From an uncultured Eubacteriaceae bacterium (GTDB taxonomy: Bacteria; Bacillota; Clostridia; Eubacteriales; Eubacteriaceae), in contig CAMBHL010000003.1 in the NCBI GenBank assembly GCA_945867155.1, positions 96,099 through 160,098 of the forward strand: 64,000 nt of DNA, in the 5' to 3' direction. Below the pieces are notes generated by a model, which worked only from the letters and a program-made list of their open reading frames with translations, was not told the origin of the DNA and made no database searches. Numbering within the stretch: the first letter of the stretch is position 1; each line of letters begins with the position of its first letter. This document shows positions 9,754 through 17,499 of the stretch, piece by piece. The translations under genes and the position numbers were made by a program.

Positions 9754-10479
9754 TTAAGCTTCAGCCCAGTTGTGGAAAACTTCCTGAACATCGTCGTTGT
9801 CGTCGAACATTTCAAGCATTTTTTCCATTTTCTGGGCGTCTTTTTCAGACAGTTCCGTTTCTGTTGACGGAATCTGTGCGATTTCACCAGACGCAATGGT
9901 ATATCCTGCATCTTGAAGCTTTTCCAACACATTGGCAAAATCTGCAGGCGCCGTTCTGATTTCATAGCCGTCTTCTGACGTTTCCATGTCCTCGGCGCCA
10001 GCGTCGAGGGCTGTCATCATCAGCTCGTCCTCATCCACCTCGTCTGATTTCTCGATGAGGATGCGTCCCGCTCTTTCAAACAAATAGCTCACGCATCCGT
10101 TGGTGCCGAGGTTGCCGCCGTTTTTATCAAAAATGTGCCGGACATCCCCTGCTGTTCTGTTTTTATTGTCGGTCAGTGCCTGCACGATAACCGCGGCACC
10201 GCCGGGGCCGTAGCCTTCATAGGTAATTTCTTCAAAAACGGCATCGCCCAATTCGCCGGAGCCTTTTTTGATGGCGCGGTCGATGTTGTCGTTTGGCATA
10301 TTAGATGCTTTGGCCTTCGCCACTGCTTCACGCAGTTTTGAATTCATTTCCGGATCGCCACCGCCTTCTCTGGCCGCAACCGCGATCAGTTTCGCCATTT
10401 TGGTAAAGATTTTACCCTTAGCTGCATCCTGTTTGCCTTTTCTATTTTTAATATTATTCCATTTTGAATGTCCTGACAT
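9754..10479 (-). CDS. YebC/PmpR family DNA-binding regulatory protein
   Basis: This is a YebC-family protein of 241 residues, full length. The N-terminus [19 protein letters not shown] and the downstream [18 protein letters not shown] and [10 protein letters not shown] segments are family signatures. Members act as transcription regulators or, in newer work on the YebC family, as factors that help ribosomes through hard-to-translate stretches; the sequence does not say which. A GGAGG ribosome site precedes the ATG, and a promoter lies about 50 bases upstream. Confidence 0.95.
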   Translation of the reverse strand: MSGHSKWNNIKNRKGKQDAAKGKIFTKMAKLIAVAAREGGGDPEMNSKLREAVAKAKASNMPNDNIDRAIKKGSGELGDAVFEEITYEGYGPGGAAVIVQALTDNKNRTAGDVRHIFDKNGGNLGTNGCVSYLFERAGRILIEKSDEVDEDELMMTALDAGAEDMETSEDGYEIRTAPADFANVLEKLQDAGYTIASGEIAQIPSTETELSEKDAQKMEKMLEMFDDNDDVQEVFHNWAEA

Positions 10480-10530
10480 GATTTTACCTCCGCTTTATAT
10501 AAATTATATTAGATCATTTCGTGAATATTA

Positions 10531-10559
10531 ATTGTATCATACACACCACTAGAGGGCAA
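10531..10559 (-). promoter_or_regulatory. Promoter of yebC unit
   Basis: On the minus strand TTGCCC is followed after 17 bases by TACAAT, a sigma-70/SigA-like pair. It sits between the terminator of the glutaredoxin unit and the yebC start. Confidence 0.6.
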
Positions 10560-10566
10560 ATTAAAA

Positions 10567-10584
10567 GCACAGCCTTCGCTGTGC
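10567..10584 (-). terminator. Terminator of glutaredoxin / PC4-like unit
   Basis: GCACAGC and GCTGTGC form a 7-bp stem with a 4-base loop, followed on the minus strand by TTTTAATTT. It is 8 bases beyond the stop of the PC4-like gene. Confidence 0.8.
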
Positions 10585-10591
10585 CTCTTTG

Positions 10592-10813
10592 CTAATCTAA
10601 ATCTAAATCGTTGAGAATCCGCTTCAGTTCCGCGAGTTCATCGACCGTCAGCGTGATGCCCTTGCGCATTCTCTGATGATCCGGGGACCAATCCCGAATA
10701 TCGTACTTGGGTTCTCTGCCGTTCCAGCTCACGCGGTTGAGCTCTTTCTGCCAGCCATTTGCGCCTTCAGACAACACACCGCATTCTTCTACAACATCAA
10801 AATCAAATGCCAT
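10592..10813 (-). CDS. PC4/YdbC-like single-stranded DNA binding protein
   Basis: The 73-residue protein matches the YdbC family of bacterial PC4-like proteins by its pattern: a beta-rich start ending GVLSEG, then GWQKELNRVSWNGREPKYDIRDW, and a short C-terminal helix (TVDELAELKRILNDL). Family members bind single-stranded DNA as dimers and may act in transcription or repair. The gene follows a glutaredoxin with a 12-base gap and is probably co-transcribed with it. Confidence 0.85.
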   Translation of the reverse strand: MAFDFDVVEECGVLSEGANGWQKELNRVSWNGREPKYDIRDWSPDHQRMRKGITLTVDELAELKRILNDLDLD

Positions 10814-10825
10814 AACCTTTCCTCC

Positions 10826-11071
10826 TTATTCCAAGCCTTCACTCTGATAAATTTCAAATAAATCGTCGCAGCCGCCGATAAAGCGATCGTTTAAAAAAAC
10901 GTACGGAACCGTAGTCTGTCCCGTCTTTTCGATCAGGTTCTGCTTGGCTTCATCTTTTCCCCAGATGTCGTGATCTGTGTAAGGAATGTGCAGCTGATCT
11001 AATAATGCTTTGGCTCGGTTGCAATAAGGACAAGTCGGCCATGTATAGAGCTCTGCTTTGTCTATCTTCAT
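10826..11071 (-). CDS. Glutaredoxin (GrxC-like)
   Basis: The 81-residue thioredoxin-fold protein has the dithiol active site CPYC (WPTCPYCNRAK, residues 14-17), the TVPYVF cis-proline segment and the GGCDDLFEI C-terminal motif typical of glutaredoxins. It would reduce disulfides or mixed disulfides in the cytoplasm. AGGAAGGGGC lies about 12 bases before the ATG, and a good promoter lies in the end of the neighbouring pilT-like gene. Confidence 0.92.
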   Translation of the reverse strand: MKIDKAELYTWPTCPYCNRAKALLDQLHIPYTDHDIWGKDEAKQNLIEKTGQTTVPYVFLNDRFIGGCDDLFEIYQSEGLE

Positions 11072-11129
11072 TGTATTTAAACGCCCCTTCCTAATCTCTT
11101 TTTTGCCTTGATTTCTGCTATTTTCTCAA

Positions 11130-11158
11130 ATTATAGCGAAAGCTTTCCCGATTTTCAA
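11130..11158 (-). promoter_or_regulatory. Promoter of glutaredoxin unit
   Basis: On the minus strand TTGAAA is followed after 17 bases by TATAAT. The -35 box overlaps the stop codon of the upstream PilT-type gene. Confidence 0.7.
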
Positions 11159-12231
11159 TTCTTTTCTGACATTTTTTCCAAAGCCTCTTTAAAACGCTTT
11201 TTGTTGCGTGCTGACCGAAGGGCCGTCTGCTGTGTGATCCGACCGGTTTTGCAGAGCCGGATGAGATCTGCTTCCATGGTCTGGCTGCCGAATTTCTTCT
11301 CGGTCATCATGTAATTGTAAAGCTGCTGGGTCTGTCCTTCCCGGATCAGATTTTGGATGGCCGGTGTCACGATTAAAATTTCAGAAGCGCACACCCGTCC
11401 CCGGGCATTCGCTTTGGGAAGAAGCTGCTGCCAAAGGACTGCTCTTAAGTTCATCGACAGGACCTGGCGCATCTGACGGCTTTGATTTTCACCTGAAAAA
11501 AGCGAAAGCATGCGGTCTATGGCGCCTTCTGCAGTTGGCGTATGCAGAGTCGAAAAGACCAGATGACCGGTTTCTGCCGCCACCAACGCGGTTTTAACCG
11601 TCTCGCTGTCCCGCATTTCTCCAATCAGCAGCACATCCGGGTCCTCCCGAAGCGCATCCCGGAGGCCCGAGGCGTAATCCCGGACATCGGTACCAATCTC
11701 CCGCTGGTGAAGCAGGGCCTTCCCGTCGGGATAAAGGTATTCGACGGGATCTTCCAGCGTGATCAAATGGAGCGCCTGAGACAAGTTAATCTGATTGAGC
11801 ATCGCCGCAAGGGTCGTCGATTTTCCAGATCCAGTCGGGCCACATACCAAAACCAAACCGTTATTAATCGTACTAAAGCGTTCGGCTACCGGCGGCAGTC
11901 CCAGCTTCTTGAGATCTGGAACCTGCCGGGGCAAAAGCCGGATAGCCGCTGCCAGCGAGCGGCGCTGAAAATAAAGATTGATTCGGCAGCGAATCCCTTC
12001 AATTGTTTTGGCAAAGTCAACCGATTTTTCCCGCATCAACTTTACAGAAAGCCTTTTGTCACTGCCGAGCAGCGCTTTGACAACCGTCTCACAGTCTGAA
12101 GCCGAAAGACGCTCCTCAGACAAATCTCGAAGCATCCCATCGATCCGGCACTTCGGCCGTTCACCTGCCGAAAAATGCACATCGCTCGCATGGTAATGTG
12201 CAGCTTTTGCGATCCAATTCTGTGCTTTCAT
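11155..12231 (-). CDS. pilT: PilT-type ATPase (type IV pilus retraction / GspE superfamily)
   Basis: PilT hexamers power retraction of type IV pili on the cytoplasmic face of the membrane. The protein shows HASDVHFSAG at the N-terminus, Walker A GPTGSGKST, the Asp box TLEDPVEYLY, Walker B VLLIGEMRD and the His box GHLVFSTLHT. The frame could be read from 12336, but that extension crosses a strong terminator at 12281-12315. The ATG at 12231, with GGGG just upstream and a length of 358 residues, is therefore chosen. No other pilus gene is nearby, so the rest of the machine, if present, lies elsewhere. Confidence 0.92.
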   Translation of the reverse strand: MKAQNWIAKAAHYHASDVHFSAGERPKCRIDGMLRDLSEERLSASDCETVVKALLGSDKRLSVKLMREKSVDFAKTIEGIRCRINLYFQRRSLAAAIRLLPRQVPDLKKLGLPPVAERFSTINNGLVLVCGPTGSGKSTTLAAMLNQINLSQALHLITLEDPVEYLYPDGKALLHQREIGTDVRDYASGLRDALREDPDVLLIGEMRDSETVKTALVAAETGHLVFSTLHTPTAEGAIDRMLSLFSGENQSRQMRQVLSMNLRAVLWQQLLPKANARGRVCASEILIVTPAIQNLIREGQTQQLYNYMMTEKKFGSQTMEADLIRLCKTGRITQQTALRSARNKKRFKEALEKMSEKN

Positions 12232-12261
12232 TTCTTTTCCCCGCCATCTCTTTTTTGTTTT

Positions 12262-12267
12262 ATTATA
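12262..12267 (-). promoter_or_regulatory. Probable -10 box of the pilT-like gene
   Basis: TATAAT on the minus strand, about 30 bases before the chosen start and just past the sulfatase terminator. The -35 region (CTGTTT at 17 bases) is poor. Confidence 0.4.
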
Positions 12268-12280
12268 ACCGATACCGCCG

Positions 12281-12315
12281 CAAAAAACAGCCGCCAGATG
12301 TAAATCTGGCGGCTG
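12281..12315 (-). terminator. Strong terminator of the LTA-synthase-family gene
   Basis: A perfect 12-bp stem (CAGCCGCCAGAT with ATCTGGCGGCTG) closes a 4-base loop, followed on the minus strand by six T. It is about 20 bases beyond the sulfatase stop. Confidence 0.93.
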
Positions 12316-12335
12316 TGCACGCGTCTTTATCCACA

Positions 12336-14567
12336 TTAGTTAACCACATTCATTAAATTGCTGCTGCCGTATTTCTTGCGATAGGCTTCGAGGGATGAGC
12401 GGAGTTGCTGATCTGATTTGCCGTCCGGCGCACCCTTGAGCAGATAAAGGGAACGCTTGCGCCCTTTCTTGTCAAACATATTGTTGTACAGCACCTTGCG
12501 GTAGTTCTGAACTTCTGTGTTGTACTTTTCAGCATCGTCCAAAGTCAGGTAATCGCCGTCTGCGGTAATGGCACCCTTGCTGTTGATCACGGGCATTTTG
12601 TCGTACATAGCCTGTTCATACTTGTTGTATTCTGTTGTTTTAAGTCCTAAAGTCTGCAGCAGCTCTGTCTGCAGATAATTGACTGACAAGTTTTTATTGC
12701 TCTGGGCGTCGATGTTGTAATTCGTCCAGATAATGTACGGCGTGATGTAACGCTGCTGGGTTTCCTCACCGCTCCATTTGCTGAGGCTCTTGCCTTTGAC
12801 ATCCGCATAAAAAGAGTCATCCAGCCTCGGCTGATGGTCTCCGAAAAACACGACCGCCACCGGTTCATCCTGATTCTTGAAATAATTGATCATTTCCTTC
12901 AGGGCCGTGTCGCTTTCTTTAATCAGCGTCAGATATTCTTCTGCGTCAGTATGCGTGGCATTGCTGTTGACCTGGTTCGGCATGTTGGTGATTTTGATTT
13001 GTTCCATTCCGTTGGTTCCGACGTTATACCCTCCGTGATTCGCGATGGTCACATCGAAAATAAACTGAGGTTTGCTGCCATGTTTTTTGTAAAGATCGAT
13101 GATTTTCTGGTAAGTTGCACGGTCACTGACGTAACTGTTGCGCGTCAGCTCAGAATGGCTGAAGGAATCTTCATAAAAATAGGTATGCTGAAAACCAAGA
13201 TATGGATACACCTTATTGCGCTTCCAGGCCGACGATTTTCCCGGGTGCATGGCGTAGGTTTCGTACCCCTGGGCGCGCAGATTTTTCGCAAGGCTCGGCG
13301 TTTTATCATTGACGTACATCTGATAAGGCCGTGTGTTTTCAGGCAGAAACGCCGTGGAATTTCCCGTCAGAAACGAATATTCCGTGTTGCAGGTTCCTGC
13401 ACCGTAAACATCAACGTACAAATTTCCCCGGACCGTATTTTTGCTTAAGCTCCTGAAAAAGGGCATGTAGTCCTCGTTGGTCTGGAAATTTCCGAGTACT
13501 GAAAGATCCGAAAAGCTTTCGTTCATCACGGCAATGATCGTCGGTTTTTTGCCGTTGGCGACCGCTTCTGTTGCCTTTTTTCCCGCGTTAGTATTCTTTT
13601 TCACTTCAGCGCTCGCCTTCTTGCTTCCTGTTTTGACAATTTGTGCAGCCGCCTGGGCCGAATAGCCGCTCGGTTTCGGAACATGCAAGAGCTTCGCATT
13701 GGTCACAAAGGCCGTGATGTACTGATTGCTCGACGGCGTCCAGGAATCGTAGACGTCTTCGATGGGCAGACACATGATAAGCACAAAAGCGGCTGCTGTA
13801 ACTCCCAGAGCGCCCAGGCGCATCAGCCCGTTTTTCTTTTTAGCGCCTAAATCGATTTTCGACGGAATGTTGGTGCTGACCGCGTAAGCGGCAAGGGCCA
13901 TATAAATGCCGGCAATAATGGTGCCGGAAATGCCAATGGCGTAATTTTTCGCGACCTCCATCCCGGTATTCGCTGTCAGCAAATCCCCAAGATAAAAGGG
14001 ATCGCCACGGAATTTAAGTAAAAAGAAATTGACGCACGACAGCACAAACAGCATCACCAACACGATGCGCACGCTGAGTCTTAAGCGGTTGGTTAAGGCG
14101 AAAAACAGCGCCGTCAATGCCGCCATGATCAAAAAAGCCAGTCCCAGTTGAATCAGGCCCAAGGGATCAAAACGGCTGCTCGTCACAATCGGCATCCCGC
14201 AGGCGGTCTGATGCGCTGCAGCGATCAGAAAAAAGGAGATCAATCCAACGGCGATCCGCCAGTTGCGTCGGTCTTTTCCTTCAAATTTAAATGTCACGGC
14301 GATGAACAAAGCCGTCACAAAAATGGCAATGACCGTCGACGGCCAGTACTGCGACGGAATCTGGGTCTGTTCATACTGGCCGAAGACCGACATGAGCGCA
14401 AGCCCGACTACCACATAAACAACGGCCAGAATTAAGCGCAGGTAATTGGTTTCGACAGGCAGCTTCAGGACATAATCCCGCTTTTGTCTGACCGCCTGCC
14501 ACTTATTTTGATCTTTATCATTTTGCTTTTGTTCAGTTTGATGCTGAACATCATCTTTATCGTTCAC
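12336..14567 (-). CDS. LTA synthase family sulfatase-fold membrane protein
   Basis: The protein belongs to the family of lipoteichoic-acid synthases and related phosphoglycerol transferases. After a charged, Gln/Asp-rich cytoplasmic start come at least five membrane segments (first 290 residues or so). A large extracellular sulfatase domain follows, with NESFSDL, the GAGTCNTEYSFLTG region holding the likely catalytic Thr, and VVFFGDHQPRL. The open frame begins at an ATG at 14588, but GGAGG lies 7 bases before a GTG at codon 8 (14567), which is the better start and gives 743 residues. The polymer it builds (LTA or another glycerophosphate-modified glycan) cannot be told from sequence. Confidence 0.88.
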   Translation of the reverse strand: MNDKDDVQHQTEQKQNDKDQNKWQAVRQKRDYVLKLPVETNYLRLILAVVYVVVGLALMSVFGQYEQTQIPSQYWPSTVIAIFVTALFIAVTFKFEGKDRRNWRIAVGLISFFLIAAAHQTACGMPIVTSSRFDPLGLIQLGLAFLIMAALTALFFALTNRLRLSVRIVLVMLFVLSCVNFFLLKFRGDPFYLGDLLTANTGMEVAKNYAIGISGTIIAGIYMALAAYAVSTNIPSKIDLGAKKKNGLMRLGALGVTAAAFVLIMCLPIEDVYDSWTPSSNQYITAFVTNAKLLHVPKPSGYSAQAAAQIVKTGSKKASAEVKKNTNAGKKATEAVANGKKPTIIAVMNESFSDLSVLGNFQTNEDYMPFFRSLSKNTVRGNLYVDVYGAGTCNTEYSFLTGNSTAFLPENTRPYQMYVNDKTPSLAKNLRAQGYETYAMHPGKSSAWKRNKVYPYLGFQHTYFYEDSFSHSELTRNSYVSDRATYQKIIDLYKKHGSKPQFIFDVTIANHGGYNVGTNGMEQIKITNMPNQVNSNATHTDAEEYLTLIKESDTALKEMINYFKNQDEPVAVVFFGDHQPRLDDSFYADVKGKSLSKWSGEETQQRYITPYIIWTNYNIDAQSNKNLSVNYLQTELLQTLGLKTTEYNKYEQAMYDKMPVINSKGAITADGDYLTLDDAEKYNTEVQNYRKVLYNNMFDKKGRKRSLYLLKGAPDGKSDQQLRSSLEAYRKKYGSSNLMNVVN

Positions 14568-14602
14568 ATTCAACCTCCGTCGTCCCATTGTTTTTGGACA
14601 AA

Positions 14603-14633
14603 AAAAGGCGACTGCATCAAAACTGATGCAGTC
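14603..14633 (-). terminator. Terminator hairpin between pyk and the sulfatase gene
   Basis: GACTGCATCA and TGATGCAGTC form a perfect 10-bp stem with a 4-base loop, followed on the minus strand by GCC and seven T. It should end transcripts from dnaE-pfkA-pyk. A promoter-like pair lies just upstream of it, so the sulfatase leader may contain this hairpin. Confidence 0.85.
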
Positions 14634-14652
14634 TACCCTTTTGTTTTTTCTT

Positions 14653-14682
14653 ATTATACAATTATTTATACAATAATGTAAA
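14653..14682 (-). promoter_or_regulatory. Promoter-like sequence before the sulfatase leader
   Basis: TTTACA and TATAAT are 18 bases apart on the minus strand. The predicted start point is some 10 bases before the terminator hairpin at 14633-14603. Confidence 0.5.
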
Positions 14683-14734
14683 ATATTTTTAAAGTCTTTT
14701 GTGAGCGTTAAAGCAAAATTAAAGTCTGCTAACT

Positions 14735-16501
14735 TTAAATTTTCCGATTGCGGACGGCGCCCTGGTAAATCATCCCGTTGAGCGGATCGATCGTGATCAG
14801 CTTGCCTTCAGTAATGACTTCCGTCGCTTTCTGAACGCCCTTAATGACTGGAATGTGGTAATCCTTCGCCACATGATCGGCTTCTGAATTCGGGCCGACT
14901 TCAGAGGTGACCACTGCGGCCGCCTTTTCAATGGCGCCGTAGATCCCCGGCGTGATGACGCGGGTAACCACGATATCCCCTTCGTCGAAATCGTCCAAGG
15001 TATCCGGTGTGACAAATTTTGCAAAACCGGTCACCAGTTTATCGCCGATGCCGATTCCAGAGAGCACTGCGTTGCCAACCGTTCTCACGCGGATGGTGTT
15101 CGTATTTCCCTGGATGCCGAAAGGCAGACCGGCTGCCGCGACCACCAGATCACCGGTTTTCACGACATTCATCGTTTCGAGAATACGGTTTACATCGTTC
15201 ACCAGATCGTCAAGTTCTGTCATCTTCGGCACATACAGGCAGTAAGCCCCCCACTGCATGCAGCATCTGCGCACCGTCCGCATATTGTCTGAAACAGCGA
15301 AGATCAAGCAGTTCGGGCGGTATTTGGACAGCATTCTCGGGGTGTAGCCGCTGGTCGTCGGCGCAATAATGGCCTTGACGCCCAAAGATTCTACGATGTT
15401 GACAACGGCGGAGCAGACCCCATTTGTAATAGTCATTTCACCGTGGGGCACATGTTCCCGGTGCTTGTACTGAGGTGAATTTTCCGTTTTTAATACGATA
15501 CGCGCCATGGTCTTGCAGGCTTCGACCGGATAGTCCCCAGCTGCCGTTTCCCCTGAAAGCATAACCGCATCGGTGCCGTCGAAAACAGCGTTTGCCACAT
15601 CCCCGACTTCTGCCCGGGTCGGGCGGGGATTTCTGATCATGGAATCCAGCATCTGTGTAGCCGTGATGACCGGCTTGCCGACGATATTGCAACGCTGAAT
15701 GATGTTTTTCTGAACAATCGGCACGTCTTCGGCAGGGATTTCGACGCCCAGATCGCCTCTGGCCACCATAATGCCGTCGGAAACCGTGATGATGCGGTGG
15801 ATGTTTTCGACCCCTTCGCGGCTTTCGATTTTGGAAATGATTTTGACGTGTTCGCCGCCGGCATTGTTCAGGACTTTCCGGATGGCAATGACATCCTGAG
15901 CTTTGCGGATAAACGATGCCGAAACGAAATCAATGCCGTGTTTGACGCCGAAAATCAAATCTTCCCGGTCCTTTTCCGTCAGTCCCGGCAAGCTGATGGA
16001 AACTTCCGGAATATTGATGCTTTTCCGGCTTCCCAATTCGCCGCCATTGTCAACGACACATTCGATGTCCTGGCCATCGATTTTCTGAACCGTCAGTTCG
16101 ATGAGGCCGTCGTCGATCAGGATTTTCACCCCTTCTTTCAAATCGTCAGGCAGGCCTTTATAGCTCACGGACACGCGGCTGGCATCCCCTTCGATGTCTT
16201 CCGTGGTCAGGGTGATGTGATCGCCCTGATTCAGCATGACTTTCCCGTCTTTTAAAACACCTGTCCGGATTTCCGGTCCCTTGGTGTCCAGCATTATTGC
16301 AATGGCGATGCCGGAATCTTTGCGCGCCTTTTTGAGCCGTGCGATCCGCTTGGCGTGTTCTTCATGAGAACCATGGGAAAAGTTCAGCCGTGCGACGTTC
16401 ATCCCGTGGGTAATCAGCTGTTCCAAAACCCCTGGACGGTCTGTTGCAGGACCGAGGGTACAGATCATCTTTGTTTTCTTTAATACTTCTGGATTTGGCA
16501 T
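14735..16501 (-). CDS. pyk: Pyruvate kinase, long form with C-terminal PEP-utilising domain
   Basis: Pyruvate kinase makes ATP and pyruvate from phosphoenolpyruvate at the end of glycolysis. The N-terminus (KTKMICTLGPAT) and NFSHGSHEEH belong to the TIM-barrel core, which also holds MVARGDLGVEI and the signature-like ATQMLDSMIRNPRPTRAE. At 588 residues it is about 110 longer than the E. coli type. The extra part (TSEVGPNSEADHV to IDPLNGMIYQGAV) is the mobile PEP-utiliser domain seen in Bacillus and Clostridia. An AGAGG site precedes the ATG. It lies 38 bases after pfkA. Confidence 0.97.
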   Translation of the reverse strand: MPNPEVLKKTKMICTLGPATDRPGVLEQLITHGMNVARLNFSHGSHEEHAKRIARLKKARKDSGIAIAIMLDTKGPEIRTGVLKDGKVMLNQGDHITLTTEDIEGDASRVSVSYKGLPDDLKEGVKILIDDGLIELTVQKIDGQDIECVVDNGGELGSRKSINIPEVSISLPGLTEKDREDLIFGVKHGIDFVSASFIRKAQDVIAIRKVLNNAGGEHVKIISKIESREGVENIHRIITVSDGIMVARGDLGVEIPAEDVPIVQKNIIQRCNIVGKPVITATQMLDSMIRNPRPTRAEVGDVANAVFDGTDAVMLSGETAAGDYPVEACKTMARIVLKTENSPQYKHREHVPHGEMTITNGVCSAVVNIVESLGVKAIIAPTTSGYTPRMLSKYRPNCLIFAVSDNMRTVRRCCMQWGAYCLYVPKMTELDDLVNDVNRILETMNVVKTGDLVVAAAGLPFGIQGNTNTIRVRTVGNAVLSGIGIGDKLVTGFAKFVTPDTLDDFDEGDIVVTRVITPGIYGAIEKAAAVVTSEVGPNSEADHVAKDYHIPVIKGVQKATEVITEGKLITIDPLNGMIYQGAVRNRKI

Positions 16502-16539
16502 GCGTTATAACCTCTTTTCTGATTTTGCCAATGTATCCT

Positions 16540-17499
16540 CTACATTGATAAAATCTGAATCATTTTGTACATTTCTTCATCAAAAGTCTTGGGCGTATTG
16601 AGGGCTTCTTCCAAATCGACCGCTTCGTATTTCCCGTCGCGTGTCACGATGACAATACCCGTATGACCTTTTACAATTTCTTCAACGGCCATATAGCCCA
16701 TGTTGCTGGCCAGATTCCGGTCGAAATGGCTCGGCGAGCCCCCGCGCTGAATGTAGCCCAGGTTCGTTCCCTTGGTTTCGACTTTGGTCAGTTCCTGAAT
16801 CTTCTTGCAGTAATCCCGATAGCCGCCGCAGCCTTCGGCGAGCATGATAATGCTGTGCATTTTGCCCCGGTCTCGGCCTTCAACGAGGCGCTGACAGAGG
16901 GTTTCCAAAGGCACTTCCTTTTCCGGGATAATCATGCCTTTTGCACCGCAGGCCAGTCCGGCGTACATCGCGATATCACCGCATCTGCGGCCCATGACCT
17001 GCACCACATTGATGCGGTTGTGAGAGAATGTGGTGTCTCTGATTTTGCTGATCGCGTCAATAGCGGTTGAAACTGCCGTGTCGAAACCGATAGTATAGTC
17101 GCTGGCACCGAAGTCGTTGTCGATCGTTCCCGGAATGCCCACAATTTTGACGCCGAGATCCTGCAGCTTCAGAGCCCCTGTCAGGCTGCCGTCGCCGCCG
17201 ATGACGACCAATACGTCAATTTCGTATTCCTTTAATATTTCAGCGGCTCGGTGAAGTCCGGCATTTGTCGGGAAGAAATCAGAACGGGACGTCTGCAGAA
17301 TGGTGCCGCCGTGGTCGATAATATTCGCCACAGAGCGGCTGTTCATCGGATAAAAATCCTGTTCCAAAAGTCCTGCATAGCCGCGGTTGATCCCGTATAC
17401 TTCATAATCGTGATAAATGGCAGTCCGCACAACTGCACGGATGGCTGCATTCATGCCAGGTGCATCGCCGCCGCTCGTCAAGAGCCCGATTCGTTTCAT
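16540..17499 (-). CDS. pfkA: ATP-dependent 6-phosphofructokinase
   Basis: The enzyme phosphorylates fructose 6-phosphate, the committed step of glycolysis. The 319-residue protein shows GGDAPGMNAAIR, IGGDGSLTGA, the catalytic GTIDND loop (PGTIDNDFGASDYTIGFDTA), VMGRRCGDIA and QRGGSPS. The glycine of GGDGS fits the ATP- and not the pyrophosphate-dependent type. Its ATG overlaps the dnaE stop by 4 bases (ATGA). Confidence 0.97.
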   Translation of the reverse strand: MKRIGLLTSGGDAPGMNAAIRAVVRTAIYHDYEVYGINRGYAGLLEQDFYPMNSRSVANIIDHGGTILQTSRSDFFPTNAGLHRAAEILKEYEIDVLVVIGGDGSLTGALKLQDLGVKIVGIPGTIDNDFGASDYTIGFDTAVSTAIDAISKIRDTTFSHNRINVVQVMGRRCGDIAMYAGLACGAKGMIIPEKEVPLETLCQRLVEGRDRGKMHSIIMLAEGCGGYRDYCKKIQELTKVETKGTNLGYIQRGGSPSHFDRNLASNMGYMAVEEIVKGHTGIVIVTRDGKYEAVDLEEALNTPKTFDEEMYKMIQILSM

